Shown here: in pieces, positions 10,817 through 21,260 of the stretch
Layout of the letters: the number at the start of each line of letters is the position of its first letter
How positions within the stretch are numbered: the first letter of the stretch is position 1
Assembly: GCF_000002865.3 (NCBI RefSeq)
Contig: NW_001865059.1
Location: 603,656 to 640,666, forward strand
Origin: Monosiga brevicollis MX1
Lineage: Eukaryota; Opisthokonta; Choanoflagellata; Craspedida; Salpingoecidae
Length of the DNA stretch: 37,011 nucleotides
Direction: 5' to 3'
Notes under the pieces: generated by a model
The model's input: the letters and a program-made list of their open reading frames with translations, nothing else
Database searches by the model: none
What the model was told of the DNA's origin: nothing
Made by a program: the position numbers and the translations under genes

Positions 10817-11789
10817 TCTGCCGTTGGGGATCAATGGGAGGCAAAGGCCGAAGCGCCCTGCAGATCGGCAGGCGCGCGTGTCATATGAGGCTCGACCGGT
10901 CCAAAGCTGCCAGCACACCCTTGGACACGGCAAAACTCGAGAGAGGCCACTCACATTGCTAGCAATGGACAAGAGTGAACACCGCTTCGCCCCTCTTGTA
11001 CTGGTGCATGTGAGCTGTGGACGCTGGTCCTGGTGGTGTGCTGGTGCTAGTGCTGGTGCTGGTGGAGTCTGAAGCCTGGATCCTAGAGCCTAGAGCCTGG
11101 AGCCTAAAGCCTAAAGCCTAAAGCCTAAAGCCTGAGGCCTGAAGCCTGAGGTTTGCTACCTGGAGCCTGGAGTTGAAGCTCGGCGTGCTGGCGAGCTGGA
11201 GCGATGGAAAGCTTGTAGCCGAAAAGCTCTGCGCGCAGCAAACAGCTGACATATAAGCTAATGTATGTAAAACAAGAGTAAAATATGAAATGAACTACAA
11301 GTAAGTGGTAGTTTGTGCAGATGTGTACAAGGTTTATGTCGCTCAAGCGGGATCAAGGAGTTGTTGTTGTGGTGTCAAGACAAAATCCTAAAAGTATAAC
11401 TGATGTTACACTTTTGATAAAATAATAGTAAAATACTTTTTCGCGTTGGAACAGTGTGCTATTTGATATCAGATGAAGTATTATACTTTGATGTTAATTT
11501 TTTCGTCATAGTGCAACTTGTGTTACGCTTTGAATTTGAATTTTTTTTTTTTTGATTTTTTCTCTCTCTCAGTGAGCAGACGGACGATCGGACCTCCCCT
11601 CCTCCTTCGCCTCCGTCGTCTCCTCCTTCGCCTCCGTCGTCTCCTCCTCCTTGGCCTTCGTCGTCTCCTCCTCCTTTGCCTCGATCGTCTGCTCCTCTCT
11701 TGGTGTAATTGCCCAAAAGCAGCGGCCATTGCCGTGGGCACACCGAGCCGTTTGAATGTTAAACCGGTGCTGGTGATCTGCATCGCAAC
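10817..11789. other. Intergenic region between divergent genes
   Basis: Likely upstream region of the coiled-coil gene (-) and the SAP-LRR-PIN gene (+). It holds a degenerate GCCTRRA repeat at about 11078-11160, an AT-rich stretch at 11230-11550 and a CCTCCTTCG/CGTCGTCTC-type pyrimidine repeat at about 11595-11700 just upstream of the SAP-LRR start codon. Open frames here are low-complexity. Confidence 0.5.
11078..11160 (+). repeat. Degenerate 7-bp repeat GCCTRRA
   Basis: About ten tandem copies of GCCTAAA, GCCTGGA, GCCTGAG and similar lie in the intergenic region. Confidence 0.85.
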
Positions 11790-14024
11790 ATGATGTCGGC
11801 TACGTCAGAGGCGGATCTGCTCCGCAAGAGCAAGGTCGAACTTCAAGCGCTGGCTCTCCAAGTGGGCTTGAAAAAGGTGTGTCGGCTTTCTTTTGCCTCT
11901 CGTTCTCCTTCGTTATCCACCCTTGCGCCGGCCCAGCCTGCTCACCTTTCCAAAAATCGACTTTGGCGCGTGTGTAGAGCGGCGTGGGGTGGCCAACCTG
12001 CTGTCCGCCAAAGGGGAGCAAGGAAGATATCGTGCGGGCTCTGTTGCAGTTTCAAACTGAGCAGGGGGCTGATGAGCGCCTTCCCTCAGCTGAAACCTCG
12101 CCTGCCAGAACCATTGCCAAGGCACTTGAACCAGTCACAGCCACCGCTCGTCCTGACGATGCAACAGTGCCTACAACTCCGCCCCGCACACCTTCGCGTA
12201 CTATTCCGAGCGTCATTGTGACGCCCAAGGCTGCGCCACCGACGTCGTCAACTCAAATGCTCTTTGCCACCGCGCAGTCTGCAGCCACACAGCCCACGCT
12301 TTCGGCCGTGCCGGCCCATCCGCAGCTACCAGCCAAGGACCTACATGCCATCGCCACCATGGCTATTAGTGACGCACAAGCAAGTGGCACGGCCAATCTG
12401 GCCGACTTTCATCTGGACCGATTTCCTGCCCTTATGGACCGTGGCCTCGAGTGGCTCAGGACGCCCAGCGTCGCCCACAACCTCACTCAGCTGCATTTGC
12501 AAAACAACTATCTCACCGAGCTACCCTCTGAGATTGGCGCTCTCCAAGCGCTGCGCGTCCTGGACCTTAGCCACAACGAGCTCACGTCACTGCCCGATGC
12601 GCTCTTTTCGTGCCCCAAACTGCACTCCCTCACGCTAACCAGCAACAAGCTGCAGACCCTCTCGCCTATGATCAGTCAATGCAAGCACCTGTTTGTCTTG
12701 ATTCTCCACGACAACCTCTTGAGCGAATTGCCATACACGCTGGGTCACCTCAAGCACCTGCGCGAGCTCGGCATTGGATATCAGCCCCTGCTGCGCCGCC
12801 TGCCTCCGAACCTGGCCTTGTTGAAGGACCACCTAGATTCTTTATGGTTCCGAGGTCGAAATGACTTTAGCAATGTGCCTGCTGCCAAGCTCCTCGACAA
12901 GGATGCTGTCATGCAAATTTTGCAAGCTGAGCTGCGCACCCGTGTGACCCAAAGTCTGTCGTCTCCGCTTGCCCTTTTGCTCCAGCACCTTTGAACGTTT
13001 CGCAATCCCGCCTTTCAATGCTCATCTCCTCCCGATCTTCCCTGACTCAACAACTCACAGATACCAGCATGGCCGTTCTGAACAATCTCTTGGGTAACAT
13101 TCGCGTGTCTCCCATGAGCACCCCTAGCAAAGCCTACTTCAGCACGCCGCCCACATCGCGAGGTGCGTCTCGCGAAACCCAGGGCGCTTGAGTGCCATCC
13201 CCTTCAGATTGCTTTCCTTTGAACATACGCCTCTTTTTGCGGCGCTTTGAGACTTGCTTGCAGCTGTTTGACGAGTCAACCTGCTTGGTCGTATTTTCAC
13301 AGGGCGCAGCAGCTTGGTGGATCGAACCAATCTGGCTCAACCAAACTTTGGTGGCAAGTCATCAAACCTGGCCAAGACGCGCTTTGCCTATGACACCGAA
13401 ACAGACCAGTCACGGCAACGTGGGGCCTACACGCCACCCCGTGTCGCACGAGCACAAGTGGAGCCGGAGCGGACCTGGGCTTGCCTCTTTGCTGTGCTTG
13501 ACACCAATGTTGCCGTCGAACCGGCACAAATGCGCGACCTGCTAGATCTGCTGAATCATTATCGCGGGGTGACAGTTGTCATTCCCCGCACAACCATGTT
13601 TGAGCTAGAGCACATCAAAAAACGCACAGACCCGGCTGGCCATGCCGCTCGCAGCGCCATTCGGCTCTTTAACGCCCGCCTCAGCAAGCGTGACCCGCAA
13701 TTCCGTCTCCAACGTATCAAGGAAGAACTCAATGCCCAAAAGCTCAAGCTCTCGCAAGACCACCGCATTCTCGACTGTGCCATGTTCTTCCAGGAGCGCG
13801 TGGCGCAATACAAGGTCGGGATATCGTTTTGCCCGTGGAGGTTTTCTTTCTTCCTGAGATACACGGCATGGTGCTTAGCTCATCGGTTTGTCTTGAAATG
13901 ATGATAGCTTGGTGATCACGTCGTTCTATTGACTGGCGATGTCGGCCTACAAGCCGCCGCCGCCGCTGAACGAGTGGAATGGAACACCGTGCATCAGTTG
14001 CGCCGCAATCTCAGTCGGCGCTGA
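11790..14024 (+). CDS. SAP motif + leucine-rich repeats + SWT1-like PIN nuclease domain
   Basis: Suggested exons are 11790-11876, 12014-12941, 13061-13162, 13303-13814 and 13908-14024, which join in phase to 581 residues. Exon 1 plus the start of exon 2 make a SAP-type helix pair (SKVELQALALQVGLKK then GSKEDIVRALLQF); SAP motifs commonly bind nucleic acid. A Thr/Pro/Ala-rich linker leads to about five leucine-rich repeats (LTQLHLQNNYLTELPSEIGA and following). The 3' exons encode a PIN domain with FAVLDTNV, VIPRTTMFELEHIKKR, SQDHRILDCAMFF and VVLLTGDVGLQA, so acidic metal-binding residues sit in all four usual places; the pattern resembles SWT1/PIN_4 endoribonucleases. If the 12942-13060 intron is not used, the LRR frame stops at 12994 and a separate PIN gene would start at 13018 or 13069. 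An alternative acceptor at 11978 adds 12 residues inside the SAP motif. Confidence 0.65.
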
Positions 14025-14324
14025 TGGATGGCTTTCACTATTTGCAGAAAGTAAACCAAATTTCTACTTGTGGGTGGATGTTAGAAAGAAAAAGAAGACG
14101 AGCAAGGATCCAATGCATGAAATGTGTCGATTGTAGCTGCTTGTCTGAATCCAAATTTAAAAGCGCAACGATCCGCGCCCGGGTAGTTGTTCACCATCCA
14201 GCGTGAGTGACCAATTGGACGAGCAAAGGCGATGAAAATGGAAGCGACGAAAATGGATGAAAATGGATGCAACAGCTTTGCACAAACAAGCACATGATCA
14301 TATCCCCAACTGACTGATTTGCGC
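14025..14324. other. Gap between convergent genes
   Basis: About 300 bp of 3' flank shared by the PIN-domain gene and the USP5 gene. The only feature seen is a repeated GAAAATGGA-type motif near 14233-14268. Confidence 0.5.
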
Positions 14325-17300
14325 CTAGTCGCGCGACTCGTAGAGGTAGAGGTAGCCCAAGTCAAACGGGGGCTTGACGCTCTTGGCCACCTTGCGATCG
14401 TTGAAGATGAACCAGTCATCGCCCTTCCGAATGTGACAGATATAGTGACCACTTTGGGCCGCCGTTCCCATGTGACTGATGATCGCCTTGAGACGATAGC
14501 CTAAACCACATGAAGCAAATGCAAAAATCATTGTGCAAGCCGAGCATATGAAAGGAGTCAGCCACTTGCAAAAACAGTCCACGCTCGAGGCGAAGGAAGG
14601 TTAAAAAAGTGCAAAACAATTTGGATGAATAACAGCTTCTTGAGTCACGTACGGCCAGTGCCAGGTGCAAACTGCGGCTGGTCGGTGTTTGCGCGCTCAG
14701 AAGCAGGGGCCTCTGTGCTCGGCGCACTCTGCCGCAGATCTGATTCCTGCGGCAATATAATCCAACACCACGAAAAGGGATATCGTGAGCAGGGGCGTGA
14801 GTAGGTCAGGCAGTCCAGCAGTCCAGAGACTCAAGACAGATTCAGACAGACACAAGACATGGAGTGGTGTAGCAACAAAAGCATACCGGATCAGCCATCT
14901 CGTCAGGATGATTAAAGGCCCAATCGGCCGCGCGCTCCAAGTTGTTGTCCTGAGTGCAAGTGGCAAAGATATCAGTTGTGTGTATATTGCGGGCCGATGG
15001 CTTTTTGATGACGCGTTGGACCCTACCGTCTCACGAAGAGCGCGACGGGCCTGCTCCGTGGAAAAGCCCATGGCCTCGAGCATGCCCACAGCCTCGGCGG
15101 GGGGCTCAGCAGCGCCCCCGGAGGTATTTGCTCCAGAGGCTATCGCGGTTCCGGGAATGGTGAAAGGGGCCGCAAAGTCGGCATCATCCTGGTGAGCAAA
15201 AATCCACTCCATGGCTGCTTCCACGCCTGCCAAGGTGTGGAGGGGTTGTTGTGTGAGAGTCGATTATCGAGACGGATTATCGAGTCGGAAACAAAGTCTG
15301 GGCCGGCTTGCATGTTCCGTACTGTTGGGATTGTGATAAACCGCTCGCTTGCAGCCCTCCTCGGCAAATCCCATGGCAGCCAGTTGCGCCAGCATGTCGG
15401 GATCGAGTTCAATGGCAGGTGCTTCTTCAGCGGCTGGCTCTTCCTCTTCTGGAAGCAGCTCTTCATTGGGGTCGTGCTCCGAGGCTGCAAATGGCGTCAA
15501 ATCCATCTCCTCGGGCATGGTGATTGAGGCATCTACATCCCAACGATGCACGTGTAAGTGAAATCAATCAAACTTGTTCTTGGACACGCCCGGTTTGCGC
15601 TTCCAGCAGTTGAGGTCATACCGCGTTTTTGAGGGGTCCAATCATCTCCGACGAAAAATTTGTCGACTGCCATGAGAAGGTACTGTCACAGCGTTGATTT
15701 GAATGACATGAGGAGAAAAGAAACGAGAAACATGAAAAATGAAAGGAAACCCGAGCACAACAACAAAATCCAAGCATCCAAAGAATGTGACGAGTCGACG
15801 CACGCGCGGGAAGGACTTGAAACGTCGCTGCAAAGTGGCGGTTGTCTTGGCTTTGATGGCAGGGCTGTACCAATCCTCAATGACCTGTGAAATCAAAGCA
15901 GGCACCCGTCTCCATAAGACAAGCAAAATACGTAACGAGAGATGGCCTGAGGGTGTCTTCGTGCCTGATACGCGAGGGGCGCGTGCCATACCGCGGGAGC
16001 AAAGACGGAGTTGAGGATGCGATCAAAGCGCAAAACCAGCGGTACGTTTTCGCCCTCCACCTTGGTCTTGTTTGCCTTGGCCTCGGCCAGCTTTTGCTGG
16101 TAAGCTTGGTGTTCAGTCCAGTTTTCGGAATCCTCGGGGCGCACCGGTAAATGCAGTTGAGCGTCGTGCTCCGTGTGATAGCACCCCCCCCCCCCCCCCC
16201 AAAAAAAAAAAAAAAAAAAAAAAACAGGGAAAAAAAAAATGAGTCACGCAAAGAAGGCGCGCGGCGCACGTGTCGGGACGGGTTTGCTTGCCTTTTTGCT
16301 CGATGTGCAGGTCGTCTTGACCTCGGTGTCAAACTCAAAGAGCTGCCCAAAGTCGGCACGGCCATACTTTTTGCTATACGCCGACAGCTTTGTCATCATG
16401 TAGGACCAGAACTCGGAGGCATCTTGTTGGCTGCCGGTGGAGAATTCTGGGTGATCGCGGCAGAGTGCATGCTTGGTCATTTTAGGATCAATGCCATCCT
16501 GTTCCAGTTCAGCATCTGCTGCAGCGTCTGAAGCTTCAGGTTGGTTGGAATATTGGCCCGACTGAAGGCCGTGTCCAAGCTTATGGCTGTCCAAACCCGG
16601 CATGACCCAACAAAAACAGCATGAGAACATGTCAAGAAAAGAAAAAAAAAGAAGAAGAAAAAAAAAGGTCGAAGAAGAAAAACAAAGTAGAAGAAGGAGA
16701 AGGAGAAGAAACAAAAAGACAACTCGACTACGACAGGCAAGTGGTGCTCACAGTTGCAGTTCGAGGTCAACGGTGGGGTCGGCTTGACCATGGTAGGCCT
16801 GGATGGCTGAACCCTGAAACTCATCCACAAGCTCGCGAAGGCTGAACAAAACCTGCAACACCGAGTTCATGTAGCAGCTTTATTTGGGGAGGATGCAACG
16901 CGTGAGTTTGAGTCAAGCTGCAGGATGATATCATGGTGCATTTCAAAATAACGTGCGCGCGGCAAAACCATGGAAGGGCAAAACATGGAAGGGCGCCCGC
17001 GAATGGGGTTTGATGCTTGACATTGGGACAAACCTGTTGCCAAGGTTGCGCATGCCAGTAAAGCCGGGGCCAAAAGCTGGTTCAAGCTTGACGCCAGCTT
17101 CGGTGATACGGTCAAATTCAAACTTGAGTTGTTCGTTGGCCTCAATTTCCATCTCAGCCATGGACTTTGCAGTTTTGCGTTGCTCCTGGATGTTGATGCC
17201 AAAGTGCGCCAGATGCTGACTCAGCTTGGGGTCAAGGACCATGTCATCCTCTTCGTACGAGTAGACATCGGCGCCCTCGGGGGTGATGGTGCCCAGCTTC

Positions 17301-18532
17301 ACGGCCAGCGGATACTTGGTCTGCTCGTAGTGGTCAATGGCGTGGTTGTTGCCACCGGATCCTATCCAGCAGATCAAGCAGAAAAGGTTGGGTGACCGGA
17401 CCACGGGATTGCGGTCGTGTTTCGACCCTTAAACAGGTCTGACGGCCGAGCTGCGGCAGCGGGACGTTACCATCGTAGAATTTGCGGCCACATAGGATGG
17501 TGCCATCGGTCAAGTTGAGCCAGAGATTATCCGAAATGTCACACTTGGCGCACTTGTAGCCACTGGGAGGAACGCGAACCCCGTTGTCCAGCTGCAGGAG
17601 ATTTTCAGCGTGCCTAAGGGTTCATACCCAAGTGAATGAATGTGGCCAAGGGCCAAAGGCGCCTGTGATGGGCAAGAAAAGCGGGGCACTCACTTGGAAG
17701 GCAACCGCTGTTCTTCCCAGGCTTGGGCCTGGCGAAGCAAGGTCAGGCAAGGTTAAAGTGCAGCAAAGTGAGTCCAGCGAGTGACCACCCGGAGGCCGAG
17801 GTTGGGATGCTCATGCTGACCTGCTGCTGGAGCGAGGCAGAGCTGGCAGCAATGATAGCGGCCGCACTGTCTTGGACGTGGGCGGGCAAGCTGGGGTCTT
17901 CGAGCGTGATCAGCTTGAATTCTGGCAAGATGGCCACGGTGTATGTGTAGACAAGATCATAGGCATCCGAGTCTGCTGCAAAGCCATCCGGGGTGCCTAG
18001 GCCGGGGTGTGGAAAACGTTGAGCTCTCCGTCGAGTCTAGTCATACCAAGGGCGGGTGGCTGCATCATACGAACCAATGGCCATTTTGGTGGGCTTTTTT
18101 TGTGGCGGTTCCTGCTCGGGCGCAGGCTTCTGTGTAGGGTCAGGACATGAGCTGTGCAGCCACGGCGCAGCAGGCGGGGCAGGACAGGGGGAACGAGGTG
18201 GTGGGCGGCAGCGAGGGGTGAGCGGCCATACCTCAACGCGTTCGGCGCGCAGATGCAGAAAGGTGCGCTGGCCCGTGACCTCGTGGTACGTCGCCACGGC
18301 CGCGCGGCCAAAGCCAATAAAGGTCTTCATGCACACATACAGGCCATCGGGCGATTCCTGTGACGTGGCGGTGGCAGCAGGGCGGCGGCAGAAAAGGTGA
18401 GGGTGGCCGGGCAGGTAAGCGGGTCAAGAAGGGAGGAACAGCCTGTACCGGTGTGTCAAAGGTCAGGGTGCACTGATCCTTGAAGACGCTGTCACCCCCA
18501 GCCGGGGTGCGCACGTCGTCAAACTCGGCCAT
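14325..18532 (-). CDS. USP5: Ubiquitin C-terminal hydrolase 5 / isopeptidase T
   Basis: Deubiquitinase that in the known family disassembles free polyubiquitin chains. Minus-strand exons: 18449-18532, 18232-18357, 18075-18129, 17821-17996, 17694-17728, 17471-17613, 17034-17361, 16752-16877, 16292-16586, 15992-16168, 15804-15884, 15622-15682, 15323-15532, 15027-15226, 14887-14949, 14653-14746 and 14325-14500. All phases agree, giving 809 residues (human USP5 is about 835-858). In order: an N-terminal UBP-variant region (KKPTKMAIG), the UBP zinc finger with Cys180, Cys183, Cys200 and His213 spaced as in human USP5, the catalytic Cys box RNLGNSCYMNS (Cys317), two UBA domains (about 565-690), and the His box [20 protein letters not shown] (His770). 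The Ser codon before Cys317 is split by an intron. One intron (16169-16291) seems to use a GC donor. All catalytic and zinc residues are present, so the enzyme should be active. Confidence 0.95.
16184..16224 (+). repeat. Poly(C) 17 followed by poly(A) 24 in a USP5 intron
   Basis: On the coding (minus) strand this is a T run followed by a G run a short way before the acceptor of exon 15992-16168. The T run may serve as the polypyrimidine tract. Confidence 0.9.
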
Positions 18533-19345
18533 CGTGCCTGGACGTCTGCGAGAAAAAAAAAAATACCAGGAGCGGCGGCGTCAGCAACGCAATTGGCAGC
18601 GTGTCACGGCGGTTGGCACGCCAGTGTCACTCACCGACAGTCACAAAGTGGCAGCAGCAAATGCAATCTCAACCAACGGCGCGGACAAGCCAGTCGTCTC
18701 CAGCCAGATCAGAACAAGCTCCACTGGCACACACGGAAGGAGGCGTCACTGAACAGTTCAGAAAAATCATTAAAGAGAGAGGAGTTTGAGAGAGAGAGTT
18801 TGAAAGAGAGAGAGAGTTTGAAAGAGAGAGAGAGTTTGAGAGAGAGAGAGTTTGAGAGAGAGTTTGAGAGAGAGAGAGTTTGAGAGAGAGTTTGAGAGAG
18901 AGAGAGGAGGGAGAGTTTGAGAGAGAGAGAGTTTGAGAGAGAGTTTGAGAGAGAGAGAGAGTTTGAGAGAGAGAGAGTTTGAGAGAGAGAGAGAGAGAGG
19001 AGGGGGGGAGTTTGAGAGAGAGAGAGAGAGTTTGAGAGTTTGAGAGAGAGAGTTTGAGAGAGGGAGTTCGAGAGAGAGAGTTTGAGAGAGAGAGAGTTTG
19101 AGAGAAGACCACTTTCTTTCAACAACTTCTCAAACATATACCTATATAAACCGTAAAACATCTCATCTTCTTACCACTTTGATACTCCATAACATTAATT
19201 AAGATTTAAATTTACGTCAACTTCTTCCGTTCTATCTTCAATAAGTCAATACTTGTCTGCATCTACTGTGATATTTGCTGCATCTTCTTTGAAATTTGCC
19301 GTTTGACTGCTGGATTCGAGAGCCCATCGACTTGACTTCGACAGG
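18533..19345. promoter_or_regulatory. Divergent intergenic region with GAGA minisatellite
   Basis: It lies between the start codons of the USP5 gene (-) and the membrane microprotein gene (+), so it probably holds both promoters. The middle third is the GAGA/TTTGA repeat. To its right the sequence turns AT-rich and includes TATATAAA at about 19143-19150, a candidate TATA-like element some 195 bp before the microprotein ATG. No gene is seen. Confidence 0.45.
18775..19105 (+). repeat. GAGA/TTTGA minisatellite
   Basis: About 330 bp of (GA)n blocks punctuated by TTTGA, giving units such as GAGAGAGAGTTTGA of variable length, with a few GGAGGG interruptions. One strand is entirely purine apart from the T triplets. 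Confidence 0.95.
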
Positions 19346-19762
19346 ATGGACGTGGACGTGGCAGAATGGCAGTCGTTCCTGCTGGACGAGTACGTCAAGT
19401 TTAGCAACGTGAGTCTGATCGTGGGGGTTGGCTCTGGCTGCTTCTGCTGCTACGGCATGGTACCATCACTACTGCCTAAAGGTGGTGGTGGTGGTGGTGG
19501 TGGTGGTGGTCGAGCTGAGTTGGTGGGGCTTGGTCGTCGTCTCCGCTGGGGGCGTCGGGGATGTGTTGGCAGCGTGTCTGACGCGCGTTTTTTGGGTGGC
19601 TTTGCATAGACAATCGTGCGGGATGCAGAGGAGGTTTTCTCAGAGTATCCCGGCCTGATGGGGACCATCGTGTTTGGTGCCATGACGGTCGGCTTGGTCT
19701 TGGGTCGCTGCTGCTGCGGCCCCAAGCGATCGGCTCAGGCCACAAAGCCCAAGAAGGAGTAG
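19346..19762 (+). CDS. 71-residue single-pass membrane microprotein
   Basis: Two exons, 19346-19408 and 19610-19762, join in phase 0 with a GTGAGT donor and CATAG acceptor. The protein starts MDVDVAEWQSFLLDEYVKFS, continues through an acidic stretch, and then has one hydrophobic segment at about residues 36-52 (GLMGTIVFGAMTVGLVLG). It is followed at once by Arg-Cys-Cys-Cys-Gly-Pro-Lys-Arg and a Lys-rich tail ending KPKKE. The positive residues after the helix suggest the C-terminus is cytosolic. The Cys triplet beside the membrane is a typical place for palmitoylation. No family is recognised. The intron carries ten GGT repeats. Support is the clean splice consensus and sensible amphipathic layout; transcript evidence is not available here. 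Confidence 0.65.
19481..19510 (+). repeat. (GGT)10 in an intron
   Basis: Ten perfect GGT units in the single intron of the microprotein gene. Confidence 0.95.
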
Positions 19763-20229
19763 AAGACACAGTCTGCAGAGGGCACGAGAAACGCCGGGCG
19801 ACAAACCACCTCGTCTCCAACGGATCAATGGGGTGGCTTCGGGTATTTTTGGCATCCGATTCAGTAGCCTTCAGATTGAGGTGCTCTGGCAATCACATGG
19901 TGACTCTCCCCGCACCTGCACTTGCCTGGCCTGATCCACTGGCTGCTGACCTGCCACGTCCTGAGTAAGGACTGATGTACCTTCCTCTCGCCCGGTCCCT
20001 CCCCCTTTGCAAGAAAAATTGAACCTCGAATGGATCCAAAGTTGACGGGGGCTCACACGCCTCCCTCCTTCCGGCCGATCACACCTCAATCCACTTCTGG
20101 TCGAAGAGGGCGACGGCTCACGCTGCACCGTCCCTCCTTGACTCCCCACCCCTGCCTCCGCCTCGAGCCTTTACCAGGCTCTTGTTCTTTTCCAAGTGGT
20201 TTTTGGCCATCTTCCCTCCCCTGTCTTTG

Positions 20230-20373
20230 ATCATCTGACGCCAGCCCCCTCTGTCACTGCCTCGCTGCTTTGCTCCCTGGCCTCGGTTTGTCTATCTGTC
20301 TCATTCTGCCCCTCCATCTCTGTGTATCTACCCAGCCGTCTCCATCTCTGTCTTGTTCTGCCTCTGCCTCTGC

Positions 20374-20432
<59 letters not shown>

Positions 20433-20812
20433 TTCCTTCGTCTCTGTCTGTGTGTGGCTCTCGCCTCTGTGTGTCTCTGTCTCTGTCTCTGTCTCTGTCT
20501 CTCTGCGTGCCTCTTGACTCGGTGTGCCTCCCTCTGTGCTCTCACTGTGCTTCTCTCTGTTCGATCTCTGTGTGTCTCTGTCTCTGTCTCTGTGTGTGTC
20601 TCTGTCTCTGTCTCTGTGTGTGTCTCTGTCTCTGTCGCTGCGTCTCTGTCTCTGTCGCTGCGTCTCTGTCTCTGTCGCTGCGTCTCTGTGTCTGTGTCTC
20701 TGTGTCTGTGTCTGTGTCTGTGTCTGTGTCTGTGTCTCTCTCTCTTTCTCTCTGTCTCTGTCTCTGCCTCTCTTTCTCTCTCCGGAATGCTCCGTCTTTC
20801 TTTCCCTTTCTT

Positions 20813-20864
<52 letters not shown>

Positions 20865-20910
20865 ACTGTCTCTCTCTCTCTCTCTGTCTCTCTCACACAT
20901 TTTTTTTTGA
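20230..20910 (+). repeat. TG, TCTG and TC microsatellite complex
   Basis: A pure TG run at about 20377-20430 is followed by TCTCTG/TGTCTG compound repeats and a TC run at about 20815-20852. Confidence 0.95.
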
Positions 20911-21181
20911 ATCACACACGCAAATTTGGATTTCAATTTGAGGCCGAAATTGGTCGCTGGCCTCTGTCTGTGTGTGAGTGTGTGAGGGGTGAGCCCTCCT
21001 GGCGTCGTTTGGACTGGCGTGGGAATGGCATTTTAGAAGCGGCTTTGCTACTGGGGTGAGGTGAAGGTCGACGTTGTCTCATTATTAGGAGGTGGCATGC
21101 TTGATTGCTGGCAGGAAATTGACCGTTGTCAGGCTGGTGGGACGGGGACGCAGCCACTTGGAGCTAGGAGCTGCAAGGAGC

Positions 21182-21230
21182 GGGCGTCACGGGCGTCACG
21201 GGTGTCACGGGTGTCACGGGTGTCACGGGC
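21182..21230 (+). repeat. 9-bp repeat GGGYGTCAC, five copies
   Basis: Two GGGCGTCAC and three GGGTGTCAC units in tandem end about 30 bp before the cofactor E start codon. They may be regulatory or simply a minisatellite. Confidence 0.9.
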
Positions 21231-21260
21231 TCTTGGGACACGCAGACACGGTCAAGCGCC

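Larger units (their letters stand above)
19763..21260. other. Long low-complexity intergenic region
   Basis: After about 450 bp of ordinary sequence, 20230-20910 is dominated by TG, TCTG and TC repeats. These create long spurious open frames on both strands (Val/Cys/Leu/Ser or Arg/Glu/Thr/His only). The last 400 bp form the upstream region of the cofactor E gene and include a GGGYGTCAC repeat at 21182-21230. No gene is seen. Confidence 0.6.

Noticed and set aside
11078-11160. TTTAGGC-type repeat on the minus strand resembling a telomere or interstitial telomeric repeat
   Set aside because: The units are degenerate (GCCTAAA, GCCTGGA, GCCTGAG), few in number, and flanked by ordinary genes on both sides.
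20196-21059. 287-residue Leu/Ser/Val/Cys-rich frame that looks like a membrane protein
   Set aside because: Produced by TG/TC microsatellites. The opposite strand is open too, and hydrophobicity comes only from repeat composition.
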